From: CAZRGV01 sp964599655
GTDB taxonomy: Bacteria > Planctomycetota > Planctomycetia > Isosphaerales > Isosphaeraceae
NCBI GenBank assembly: GCA_964599655.1
Contig: CAZRGV010000143.1
Coordinates: 1 to 14,663, forward strand
Length of the DNA: 14,663 bases
Direction: 5' to 3'
The position numbers and the translations under genes were made by a program. The notes under the pieces are model-generated. The model made no database searches. It saw only the letters and a program-made list of their open reading frames with translations, and was not told the DNA's origin. The first letter of the stretch is position 1; every line of letters starts with the position of its first letter. Positions 1-6,649 of the stretch are shown here, piece by piece.

Positions 1-185
1 AGTCTACCGACCCGACCCCGTACGACCCGACCCGCTGGTGAGTTGCCTGGCCGGGTTCAGCCTGGTCGGGTCCGTCGTGCGGCCCGGTTCGGCCCCATAG
101 AGGAAGACGGCTCGCACGGCAGTCCCGACAAGGCAAAGAAAACGCGTGGGCCTTGGGCGCGTGAGGATGGGTCCGGTCGGATTGG
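1..185. other. Intergenic edge region with short repeats
   Basis: No gene is supported here. The first 40 bases carry two direct copies of GACCCGACC (9-17 and 24-32). Its perfect reverse complement GGTCGGGTC is at 64-72, so a 9-bp stem with a 31-nt loop is possible between 24-32 and 64-72. The segment 62-85 is also a near copy of a sequence at the far end of the window (14612-14635). The long frame crossing this region on the minus strand is arginine- and proline-rich and resembles random translation of GC-rich DNA, so it was not called. Confidence 0.5.
62..85 (+). repeat. Dispersed 24-bp repeat, copy 1
   Basis: This segment matches 14612-14635 at 22 of 24 positions on the same strand. The core reads CTGGTCGGGTCCG, then YCGTGCGG, then a variable base and CC. 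In copy 2 the inner part is a perfect 7-bp stem with a 3-nt loop. Here the stem has one mismatch and one G-T pair. A 22/24 match is not expected by chance in a window this size. It is probably a genome-wide repeated element, but other copies cannot be seen from here. Confidence 0.6.
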
Positions 186-746
186 TCAATTCACCGTCGC
201 ATGATATCCGGCGCTGCTCATCGTGCGGTTCTCTTCGCTGATGTCGTTGCCGAGCTGGTCTCGCCCCCGGTAGTCGAGGTCGCGGAGCGAGACCTGGACG
301 ATGTAACTCCCGGGCAGCAGTTTCACCTGCCGCTGGAAGCGGTCGGTGAACTGTACGCCGCGCTCGACGACGAACGGATCGAAGTCGTATCGGTAGACCA
401 GGGCCCGGGACGGGTCGGCGAAGACATCGATCCGGACGTTGCAACGGATCGTCGGCGCATAGAAATTCTTCCGGGGGTAGACCTCGCCCTGGATGTCCAA
501 CGGAAGGGAACCGACCCCTTCGATGCGACTATCCACGGCGTTGACAAGCTTGATACTCGCTGTCATCTGAACAGCAGCCTCGGCGGCCGGATCGGGATCC
601 GGCAGGGGCCGCTTCGTTTCCACGGCCGGGCGTTCGGGCGGAGGAAGAACGTCTTCTCGCTGTTGCCGCGCCGCCCATGCTAGGAAGCCCGCGCCCGAGA
701 ATGCGATCGACAAGGCCCCGATCAACACAACCTTCGATGAGCGCAT
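186..746 (-). CDS. Membrane-anchored or secreted hypothetical protein, 186 aa
   Basis: I do not recognise the family. The ATG at 744-746 has an AGGGAG ribosome-binding site about 8 nt upstream, which supports this start. Residues 5-25 are hydrophobic (KVVLIGALSIAFSGAGFLAW) and follow a short basic N-terminus, so they form a signal anchor or an uncleaved signal peptide. A charged, proline-rich linker covers about residues 30-55. The rest (about 60-186) alternates polar and hydrophobic residues, as expected of an extracytoplasmic beta-sandwich, and includes LLPGSYIVQVSL (143-154), a pattern common in Ig-like or PEGA-like strands. It has one cysteine (102) and no catalytic motif. The next gene upstream (842-1261) has the same orientation, 95 bp away, so co-transcription is possible. 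Confidence 0.7.
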   Translation of the reverse strand: MRSSKVVLIGALSIAFSGAGFLAWAARQQREDVLPPPERPAVETKRPLPDPDPAAEAAVQMTASIKLVNAVDSRIEGVGSLPLDIQGEVYPRKNFYAPTIRCNVRIDVFADPSRALVYRYDFDPFVVERGVQFTDRFQRQVKLLPGSYIVQVSLRDLDYRGRDQLGNDISEENRTMSSAGYHATVN

Positions 747-841
747 GGAAAATCTCCCTTCCGATCAATCCATCCGCGAGTCTTCTGTCACAAAGACTAC
801 CAGGTGAAGCTCAAAATCGATTGGTTTTGTGGAGAGTAATT

Positions 842-1261
842 CTATGAGTTCCAGGAACAATTGTCTTGATCAGCCAGCCACATCACCCTGTGAGTGTACC
901 TGTAATTCTTCGATTTCGAATCAACATCCGTGGAATGGGCCTGTGTCGATGACGTGCTACATGCGAGGCTGTATGTGAAACAGTAGGCAGGCGACCATAT
1001 CACTGTCCAGCTTCCGTCCGTTTCTTGCCATTCTCGCATTCTCATGCAGCAGAATTTACAACTTTCGGTCGAACCTTTGACGCAACTCATGTTGAGAGAG
1101 TGTGAGATCGTCAGAGTGGACATATTTGTCGTATAGGACAGCGTGTGAGAGTTTAACGACGGTCCACAGCTCAAAAGGGTATTGGCCAGGATGCTGGTGA
1201 CGAACAGGCACGTGATGAGAAGGGCCGTAGCAAGCTGGGTAAAGCAACGCTTTATCTTCAC
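842..1261 (-). CDS. Small cysteine-rich secreted protein, 139 aa
   Basis: Family not recognised. The frame opens with GTG at 1261 and ends in TAG at 842-844. Residues 1-26 look like a signal peptide: basic MKIKR, a hydrophobic stretch, and a plausible cleavage after SILA. The mature part holds eight cysteines, including a CKFCC cluster, consistent with about four disulfides and export. It is rich in Ser, Thr and Asn, with no known enzyme motif. GC content is about 45-48 percent in the stretches I counted, far below the flanking genes. Third codon positions are still biased to G/C, which argues that the frame is translated. The low GC and odd composition suggest recent transfer or relaxed selection. 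The ribosome-binding site is weak (GGA about 5 nt upstream). A non-coding explanation cannot be excluded. Confidence 0.55.
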   Translation of the reverse strand: MKIKRCFTQLATALLITCLFVTSILANTLLSCGPSLNSHTLSYTTNMSTLTISHSLNMSCVKGSTESCKFCCMRMREWQETDGSWTVIWSPAYCFTYSLACSTSSTQAHSTDVDSKSKNYRYTHRVMWLADQDNCSWNS

Positions 1262-1610
1262 TTATCCGTTATTCAAGGTATATTGTTGCCACCTGCACAA
1301 CGGTTGTAAGCGGCCCGCCTTCGCAGGTCAAGCGTTTTTTCGCTTTGTCCTGTGATGTGGGAAGTAACCGCTCCGACCCGAGCGGAGTAGGGGACATCTT
1401 GGGAGCGGGAGAGGCTACAGTCACCCGTCGACGATAATCGGTTCGCTTCCCATTGCGGATTCCACTTGCCTGGTGATAAGGATTTCGGAGAATCTGGCCG
1501 GTCGATGGATGAAGGTGATGGCCTCGTCGTGTCGCTTCACGACGATTCCTTCGTCGGCTTTCTGTGAGGCGGCGGGGCATGCCTGGTCCTGGATTGCGAC
1601 GGAGGCCCTG
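1262..1610. other. Intergenic region between divergent genes
   Basis: This segment separates the Cys-rich protein gene (leaving leftwards) from the VOC protein gene (leaving rightwards), so promoters for both should lie here. An AT-rich patch at about 1276-1287 could supply a -10 element for the left gene. Two small hairpins are visible: AAGCG/CGCTT around a six-T loop (1330-1345), and CCGCTC/GAGCGG around CGACCC (1368-1385). The plus frame continues open upstream of 1611 to a GTG at 1473, but that extension does not resemble the start of a VOC fold. No further gene was seen. Confidence 0.45.
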
Positions 1611-2015
1611 ATGCGTCCTCAACCACTCATCGCCGTGCGCGATGTCGAGGCGAGCAGCCGGTGGTATCAGCGACTGCTCGGCTGTAAGAGTGCGCACGGC
1701 GGCTCGGAATATGAACGCCTGGTCTCGCGCGATGCGTTGATCCTCCAGTTGCACCGCTGGGAGGTCGAGCACCACCACGGTCCGATCGGCGATCCCGACG
1801 CGAAGCCGTACGGCAACGGCGTCCTGCTCTGGTTCGAGATCGACGACTTCGACGCCGCCCTCGCCCGCGCCGAGGAGTTGAAGGTCGAGGTCGTCCTGCC
1901 CCGCCATCGCAACCCGCCGGACGGCGACGGCGGCCCCAACCACTGGGAATGCTGGTTGCGCGACCCGGATGGCTACACGGTCGTGCTGGCAAGCCCGGAT
2001 GGTTCGGCGGGGTGA
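1611..2015 (+). CDS. VOC (glyoxalase/bleomycin-resistance fold) protein, 134 aa
   Basis: This is a single vicinal-oxygen-chelate module, normally metal-dependent and dimeric. The first half has a typical opening, LIAVRDVEASSRWYQRLLG (residues 6-24). The second half carries FEIDDFDAALARAEEL (75-90) and the signature ECWLRDPDGYTVVLA (113-127), in which Glu113 is the usual C-terminal metal ligand. The histidine cluster EHHHGP (53-58) is unusual. The ATG at 1611 was chosen because GGAGG lies 5 nt upstream and the fold begins there. The upstream in-frame GTG at 1473 would add 46 residues with no VOC character. Substrate cannot be predicted: members include glyoxalase I-like enzymes, dioxygenases and resistance proteins. 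The gene converges on the antiporter gene with a 23-bp gap. Confidence 0.85.
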   Translation: MRPQPLIAVRDVEASSRWYQRLLGCKSAHGGSEYERLVSRDALILQLHRWEVEHHHGPIGDPDAKPYGNGVLLWFEIDDFDAALARAEELKVEVVLPRHRNPPDGDGGPNHWECWLRDPDGYTVVLASPDGSAG

Positions 2016-2038
2016 GGCGGCTCTCGCGAAGCGTCGAA

Positions 2039-3763
2039 TCAGCGGGTTTCGGTTTGAAGCTTCTGCGTCTCTTTCTTGTGGAGGGCGTCGGCGACGCGGA
2101 GGGCGGCGAGCAGGGCGGTTGGCGTTCTTGCGGCGAAGACCTCTTCGCGGACGTGGGCGTCGCGGACGAGTCGGGCGATCGAGCCGAGGATCTGGACCTG
2201 GGCGCCCTGGTCGTCTTGAGGGGTCAGCACGAGGAGGATCAGGCGGACGGGCTCGTCGTCGGGGGCGTCGAAGTCGATTCCCTGCGAGGAAAGGCCCGCG
2301 ACGACCATCGGGGCGGCGAGGTTGAGCAGTCGGGCATGGGGGACGGCCACGCCGTGTCCGATGCCCGTGCTCATGATGGCCTCGCGCAGCATGACCCTTT
2401 GCGCCACCCAGTCGGCATTGAGGCCCGCCCGTTCGGCGGCCAGGGCCGAGAGCGTGCGGATCGCGTCGGAAGCGGCGGTGGCCTCCAGGTCCACGACACA
2501 GAGACGGCTGTCCATTGTGTTCGCCAGCGACCATTTCCGCTCGCGACGAAGCAATCGCTTCAGCGCCGGACCGGCTAGGGCCGAGGTGACGACCGCCAGC
2601 GTGACCAGGGCGACGAACAGCCGCTCGCGGATGATGCCGGCGTTCCAGGCGAGCAGGCCGAGCACGATCCCGAGTTCTCCCCTCGCATTCATCGCCCAGC
2701 CGATGGCTCTGGCCTCGGGCCATCGGAGACCGCCCAGCCGGGCCGCCAGGGCGCAGCCGACGACCTTCACGGCCATGCCCAGCACGAGCACCCGGAGCAC
2801 CAGACCGAGATGAAAATTCGCGATGAAGTTGATTTCAAGCCCGATCGCGGCAATGAAGATCGGCGCCAGGGCCCCATCGACGAATCGCTGCACGATGTGC
2901 CGGGTGTGCTCTCGCAGATGGTCCGAGTCGCCCAGGGCGATGCCGACGAGGAACGCGCCGAAGATGGCGTGGATGCCGATCGCCTCGGTCAGCGCGGCCC
3001 CGACCAGGCCCGTGACAAGAAGAAAGCCGAGGATGCCGCCGGGCCAGGACAGATGCGCCTGCACCCAGGGCAGAATGCGATCGGCGGCCCATCGGCCAAG
3101 GGTCAGAACCAGGACCGCGAAGCCGACGGTCAGGGCGACCGTGTAGCCGATGGTGTGCCCCCCTTCCCGGCCTCCAAGCACGACCGAGAAGATGAGCCAG
3201 GCGAGCAGATTATTGAGCGTCGCCGCGACGAGCGACAGCACCCCGACGTCGGTCTGGGCCAGGTCCAGGTCGAGCAGGATCTTGGCGATGACCGGCAAGG
3301 CGCTGACGGCCAGCGCGGTGCCGAAGAAGATGGCGAAGATCAAGGGCGTTCCACTGACCGGCATGCCCCACCAGTCGGGAGCGATCGCGGCGAGGATCCC
3401 TCCCAACGAGAGCGGCACGAGCAAACCCGCCAGCGCGATCAACAGCGCGGTCCGTCCCTGCCGCCAGACCGACGACAGATCGACCTCCATGCCGGCGATC
3501 ATCAGCAACAGGGCCACCGCCAGGGCCACGATGGCGTCGCGCCCGGCCGCCGCCGGCGTGTGCTGCGGAAACAGCCACGCCTGAAACTTCGGGGCAATCG
3601 CCCCAAGCGCCGTCGGTCCCAGCAGCAGGCCGCCGAACATCTCGCCAATGACCGCCGGTTGGCCGATGCGGCGCGCGACCTCACCCAGGGCGTTGGCCGC
3701 CGCCAGAAGCGCGGCCAGGCCCAGAAAGAGCACCGTCAGATCGCTCGAATGCAATTCGCCCAT
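2039..3763 (-). CDS. CPA2-type cation:proton antiporter fused to PTS EIIA domain
   Basis: An integral membrane exchanger (KefB/Na+-H+ antiporter family) of 574 aa with a cytoplasmic regulatory tail. Residues 1-400 form roughly 12-13 hydrophobic helices. They include IGQPAVIGEMFGGLLLGP near the N-terminus, the unwound-helix segment TALAVSALPVIAKILLD (149-165) and NARGELGIVLG, all typical of CPA2. Residues about 417-560 match a type-2 PTS EIIA domain, with GIGHGVAVPHAR placing the phosphorylatable His at 476. The ion-binding pair on the following helix reads Asn184-Asn185 (AATLNNLLAW), where CPA members usually have Asn-Asp or Asp-Asp. The ATG at 3761-3763 has GGAG 9 nt upstream and starts right before the first helix. 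A GTG at 3817 would add 18 residues and lacks a good binding site. EIIA fusion suggests control by PTS phosphorylation, which is inference. Confidence 0.9.
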   Translation of the reverse strand: MGELHSSDLTVLFLGLAALLAAANALGEVARRIGQPAVIGEMFGGLLLGPTALGAIAPKFQAWLFPQHTPAAAGRDAIVALAVALLLMIAGMEVDLSSVWRQGRTALLIALAGLLVPLSLGGILAAIAPDWWGMPVSGTPLIFAIFFGTALAVSALPVIAKILLDLDLAQTDVGVLSLVAATLNNLLAWLIFSVVLGGREGGHTIGYTVALTVGFAVLVLTLGRWAADRILPWVQAHLSWPGGILGFLLVTGLVGAALTEAIGIHAIFGAFLVGIALGDSDHLREHTRHIVQRFVDGALAPIFIAAIGLEINFIANFHLGLVLRVLVLGMAVKVVGCALAARLGGLRWPEARAIGWAMNARGELGIVLGLLAWNAGIIRERLFVALVTLAVVTSALAGPALKRLLRRERKWSLANTMDSRLCVVDLEATAASDAIRTLSALAAERAGLNADWVAQRVMLREAIMSTGIGHGVAVPHARLLNLAAPMVVAGLSSQGIDFDAPDDEPVRLILLVLTPQDDQGAQVQILGSIARLVRDAHVREEVFAARTPTALLAALRVADALHKKETQKLQTETR

Positions 3764-3863
3764 CGAGCCGGACTCCAGAGGCCCGAAAACCGCTGGCAAG
3801 GTTGTAGCCCAACCCACGGTCGCGACTCAAGCCCGGTTCGGTGGATTGCACCGATCCTCCGTA

Positions 3864-3887
3864 GAAATCTTCGATGAAATCTTCAAC
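3864..3887. repeat. Tandem 12-bp direct repeat upstream of antiporter gene
   Basis: Two adjacent copies, GAAATCTTCGAT and GAAATCTTCAAC, match at 10 of 12 positions. They lie about 100-125 bp upstream of the antiporter start and are spaced near one helical turn, as regulator half-sites often are. Function is inferred only from position. Confidence 0.4.
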
Positions 3888-3918
3888 GATCGAGATGACA
3901 CGCACGACGGCTCAGCGG

Positions 3919-3934
3919 AAACGGGGCCCCGTTT
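3919..3934. promoter_or_regulatory. 16-bp perfect palindrome, candidate operator
   Basis: AAACGGGGCCCCGTTT is fully self-complementary with no spacer. It lies about 155 bp upstream of the antiporter start and outside any credible gene. A perfect 16-bp palindrome is rare by chance and fits a dimeric regulator site. It has no U-tract and no nearby upstream gene to end, so a terminator is less likely. Confidence 0.4.
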
Positions 3935-4040
3935 ACGAGGGATTGGCCAATCTTGGGCGTGGACTCTCTCAGGGTTGTGGGCAGGCCCAAGCCACCCTGT
4001 GCGATGGTTTCTGGCATCAGCAACGCTTGCCTCTATTTCA

Positions 4041-4070
4041 GAATATCTATAATAATAATTTTATAATAGC
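4041..4070. promoter_or_regulatory. AT-rich patch with two TATAAT hexamers
   Basis: This 30-bp run is almost entirely A/T inside GC-rich DNA. It contains TATAAT at 4048-4053 and at 4062-4067, and the stretch 4048-4069 is nearly palindromic. TTGCCT at 4027-4032 sits 15 bp before the first hexamer, a slightly short spacing. It could be a promoter for an unannotated rightward transcript or a melting-prone site. No convincing gene starts downstream. Confidence 0.3.
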
Positions 4071-4486
4071 ATGCTAATTCGAGTGAAGAAGCCGCCGAGC
4101 TGCGGCGGACCGGTTTCTGGGGCGGAATCCGCCTTCCCCGTTCTTCGAGGTCGCCCGTTGAGGGTTGCCAGGATTGTCTTTGCCGTGGCTGGTGGGTACG
4201 GACTGCGGGCGCTCTTGCCGTTGGTTGTCCTTGAGCCGCGGATCGCGATCGACGACCCGTCGGTGATGATCCATCCGGAAGACGTGTACGGCTTCCTCTT
4301 GCGCGCTTCAACGGCGTGGGACGTTCCGGGGGACGAAGTCGTCGAAGTCCGGCCAGGATTGGAGGAGGACGTGTGTTGTCGTCGATCGGATCCAGAATGC
4401 CCCGCCCCCCGCGCGGCAATGGCTTCCCGACGATCCGAGAGGCGGTCTCGTGAAACCGGGCTCCTCGAGGTCAACGAACGAGACGT

Positions 4487-4542
4487 GGAAAGGGCACCGG
4501 CCACGGCGGAGGCCGAGGCCGTCCGAAGCCTGTCCCCTTTCC
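4487..4542. repeat. REP/MITE-like hairpin downstream of NTF2-like gene
   Basis: The arms 4487-4501 and 4528-4542 are inverted copies pairing at 13 of 15 positions (GGAAAGGGCACCGGC against GCCTGTCCCCTTTCC). ACGGC/GCCGT (4503-4507 and 4518-4522) forms an inner stem. On the minus strand the arm reads GGAAAGGGGACAGGC; GGGGACAG-type arms are familiar from REP hairpins linked to RAYT (Y1) transposases, a resemblance I recall and cannot check. The element lies 28 bp past the stop codon of the NTF2-like gene, a usual position for REPs, and could also protect or end that mRNA. There is no T-run. Confidence 0.45.
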
Positions 4543-4569
4543 TGATGCTCGATCGTCCGGAATCGCCGC

Positions 4570-5040
4570 TTAGTTGTTCGGCGTGAGGAAGATGTCGACG
4601 CTGGACATGAGCCACTTGTCGCCTTGTCGAACGCGGACCTGGAGGAACGGGAACCGGCTGGTCTGCGAGTCCTGGGTGATCTCGAACGTACCGGAGATGA
4701 CCAGGAAGTCGAGGGAGATCAGGCGGGCGTGCTCGACGATGTTCTTGGACTGGACCGTTTTGTCCCCTTTGAACAGGTCGGCGTACAAATCCTGGATGTC
4801 CGATCGGCCTCGACGGACGTCGATCTTCACCTCGCCGGTGTTCTGGTCCTTGCTGATGAGGCGGACCTGGGCGTCTTCGAGGTAGTAGGCGGCCATGGCG
4901 GCGGCGTCCTTGCGGTCGAAGGTGGCCGCGCCTTCGGTGGTGAGCTTCTTGGCCAGGGTCAAGGCTTCGTCATCGGCATCGGCCGCGAAGGTCAGGGCCG
5001 GGGTCAGCAGCACAAGCAGGGCGGTTGCAAGGCGCTTCAT
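4570..5040 (-). CDS. Secreted NTF2/SnoaL-like (DUF4440-type) protein, 156 aa
   Basis: Residues 1-19 are a clear signal peptide (MKRLATALLVLLTPALTFA), with cleavage expected near Ala19-Ala20. The mature part looks like an NTF2-like alpha+beta cone. It has an N-terminal helix, then FDRKDAAAMAAYYLEDAQVRLIS (41-63), which is the usual 'time spent on non-zero exposure' pattern of ketosteroid-isomerase-like folds. The segment RRGRSDIQDLYADLFKG (76-92) and the alternating strands near the end (FPFLQVRVRQGDKWLMSSVDIFL) fit as well. Proteins of this fold bind small ligands or act as isomerases; no catalytic residue can be named here. The ATG at 5038-5040 has GGAG 8 nt upstream. The reading frame stays open far upstream, but only this part is protein-like. 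It is transcribed away from the LarA-like gene across a 237-bp gap. Confidence 0.8.
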   Translation of the reverse strand: MKRLATALLVLLTPALTFAADADDEALTLAKKLTTEGAATFDRKDAAAMAAYYLEDAQVRLISKDQNTGEVKIDVRRGRSDIQDLYADLFKGDKTVQSKNIVEHARLISLDFLVISGTFEITQDSQTSRFPFLQVRVRQGDKWLMSSVDIFLTPNN

Positions 5041-5277
5041 GGTGAGGGCTCCGGAGAGGGTCATCGAAGAGCCAGCGAGGATTGGACACATCGTCTCCAT
5101 TGAAACGAGGACCGTTGCCGCCCGCAAGACAAGCCTGGTGCCGCGCGGGTGCGACATCGTTATCCGGCGATCGGCGACTCTGTCCGGCTCGCCTTGGCGT
5201 GTCGAGACGATTGGGTTAGCGTTGGGCGCTCGCGGAAGCCGGAGCACCGATCCCGAGACCTGAGTGATTCGCCCCCC

Positions 5278-6648
5278 ATGCCCACCCCTGACACACCGAC
5301 CCGGAAGGAGACGGAGGCCCCGATCGCGCTGCCCTGGGGCGATCGGGGCCGATTGCCTCTGGCGCTTCCTCCCGACTGGCCGACGCCCGACGTGACCTGG
5401 CCCGACCTCGACGGCGCGCTCGACGATTACCCGGCCGCACTGACGAAGGCGCTCGATGCGCCCGAGGGAGGGCGCCGGCTGGAAGACGGAATCGGGCCGG
5501 GGACGACCGTGGCGATCGTCGTCGACGACCCGTCGCGATGGACGCCGGTGCGCGAGGCGCTGCCGGTCTTGCTCGATCGCCTGCACCGAGCCGGCGTGAA
5601 GCGCGAGGATGTGTCGATCAGTGTGGGCGTGGGGCGCCATCACGCGGTCGATGACGCGGCGATGCGGGCCCGCGTCGGCGACGCGATCGTCGAGGCGTAT
5701 CGCTGCTATAGTCCGCCCGTCGATGACCTGTCGCACTATGTCGACCTGGGAACGACTCCCGAAGGGGTGCCCGTGCGCGTCTTTCGCCCGGTGGCCGAGG
5801 CGGGCCTTCGGGTGCTGGTCGGCTCGGTGTTGCCACATCTTCAGGCCGGTTTCGGCGGGGGCTACAAGCTGATCTTTCCCGGCACGAGCCACCGCTCGAC
5901 GCTCGGAGCGCTGCATCGGCAGGGGCTCGTCGGCCAGAGCGATCCGGCCCTCTTGCTTGGTGGCGACGTAAACCAGAACCCGATGCGGCGCGCGATCCGA
6001 TCGGCGGCGTCGATGCTGCCGGGCCCTTGCATCTCGGTGAGCCACCTCCTGGGCGATCGGGGGCAGGTCTTCCGGGTCGTGGCCGGCGACGTCGACCGAG
6101 TTCAGGAGGTGCTTGCGCTCGAGGCGAGGCGGCGCTATCGGGCGATGGCCGGGCCGCCCGCCGACGTGGTCGTGGCGGGCAACCACCCCTGGCCGGGCGA
6201 CCCGATGCAGAGCTTCAAGGTCTTGCTGAACCATCGCGAGGCCGGTCGGCCGGGAGGCGTGCTGATCGGGTTCTTCTGGACCGATCCGGCCGAGATCGAT
6301 CGCTCGTTCCCGATGCCCGCGATGAAGGCGATCGCGGCGTCGGGGGCGGTCGGCGGCTGGATCACGAGGCGTGGGCTTCGGCTGGCCGAGCGAGTTGTCT
6401 CGGCCATCGAGCACCCGAGCCGCTTCATGATTCGTTGGGCGCGCGAGCTGGTCGTCGATCGGACCGTGCTGGTCTACGCGCCTCCCTTGTTCGAGCGCAT
6501 CGGACCGAGGCTGGGCCCGATCCGCCTGTTCGACGATCAGGCCCCCCTCTGGCGGGCCGCCGCCCGGGCCGCCGGAACGCCTGCCTCATCGCTCCGCGTG
6601 CGCGTCTTCCCCAGCGGCGGTTTGACGTATTGCCCGAGAGAAGACTGA
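5278..6648 (+). CDS. LarA-family (DUF2088) nickel-pincer racemase/epimerase homologue
   Basis: LarA-type enzymes racemise or epimerise 2-hydroxyacids using a nickel pincer nucleotide bound covalently to a lysine. The protein is 456 aa against about 425 for lactate racemase. Catalytic positions are kept with almost exact spacing to Lactobacillus LarA: His121 (family His108), His187 in LPHLQAGFGGGYK (His174), Lys197 (Lys184, cofactor attachment) and His213 (His200, nickel ligand). Arg87 in DDPSRW fits the substrate arginine. The cofactor genes larB, larC and larE are not in this window, so maturation must be encoded elsewhere. LarA homologues act on several hydroxyacids, so lactate cannot be assumed, and I give no symbol. 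The ATG at 5278 was chosen because homology begins soon after; the ribosome-binding site is poor. A GTG at 5149 in frame would add 43 unlikely residues. Confidence 0.85.
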   Translation: MPTPDTPTRKETEAPIALPWGDRGRLPLALPPDWPTPDVTWPDLDGALDDYPAALTKALDAPEGGRRLEDGIGPGTTVAIVVDDPSRWTPVREALPVLLDRLHRAGVKREDVSISVGVGRHHAVDDAAMRARVGDAIVEAYRCYSPPVDDLSHYVDLGTTPEGVPVRVFRPVAEAGLRVLVGSVLPHLQAGFGGGYKLIFPGTSHRSTLGALHRQGLVGQSDPALLLGGDVNQNPMRRAIRSAASMLPGPCISVSHLLGDRGQVFRVVAGDVDRVQEVLALEARRRYRAMAGPPADVVVAGNHPWPGDPMQSFKVLLNHREAGRPGGVLIGFFWTDPAEIDRSFPMPAMKAIAASGAVGGWITRRGLRLAERVVSAIEHPSRFMIRWARELVVDRTVLVYAPPLFERIGPRLGPIRLFDDQAPLWRAAARAAGTPASSLRVRVFPSGGLTYCPRED

Positions 6649-6649
6649 T

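Larger units (their letters stand above)
3764..4569. other. 800-bp region with no confident gene
   Basis: This gap lies between the 5' end of the antiporter gene and the 3' end of the NTF2-like gene. It holds the antiporter's upstream region (palindrome at 3919-3934, tandem repeat at 3864-3887), an AT-rich patch (about 4041-4070), and a REP-like hairpin (4487-4542). Both strands have open frames in 4071-4586, including a 171-aa plus frame starting at 4071. None resembles a known protein. The part 4240-4350 has coding-like codon bias on the plus strand and also in one minus frame that is broken by a stop, so a decayed gene is possible. I cannot name it. Confidence 0.4.

Noticed and set aside
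201..683. 160-aa plus-strand frame opposite the first gene
   Set aside because: No ribosome-binding site or fold features; the minus-strand gene has a good binding site and an N-terminal membrane anchor.
1473..1610. Upstream extension of the VOC gene from a GTG start
   Set aside because: The 46 added residues do not resemble a VOC N-terminus, and the ATG at 1611 has a strong GGAGG site.
1269..2723. 484-aa minus-strand frame opposite the VOC gene and overlapping the antiporter 3' end
   Set aside because: Low-complexity Arg/Pro/Gly translation overlapping two recognisable genes in other frames.
2810..3877. 355-aa plus-strand frame opposite the antiporter gene
   Set aside because: Composition dominated by Arg, Gln, Asp and Gly, with no motifs. 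It is the mirror of the antiporter's codon bias.
5041..6414. Long minus-strand open frame continuing upstream of the NTF2-like gene, opposite the LarA-like gene
   Set aside because: It is arginine/histidine/proline-rich, lacks any domain, and is antisense to a gene with clear catalytic motifs. Only the 3' part (4570-5040) with its signal peptide is real.
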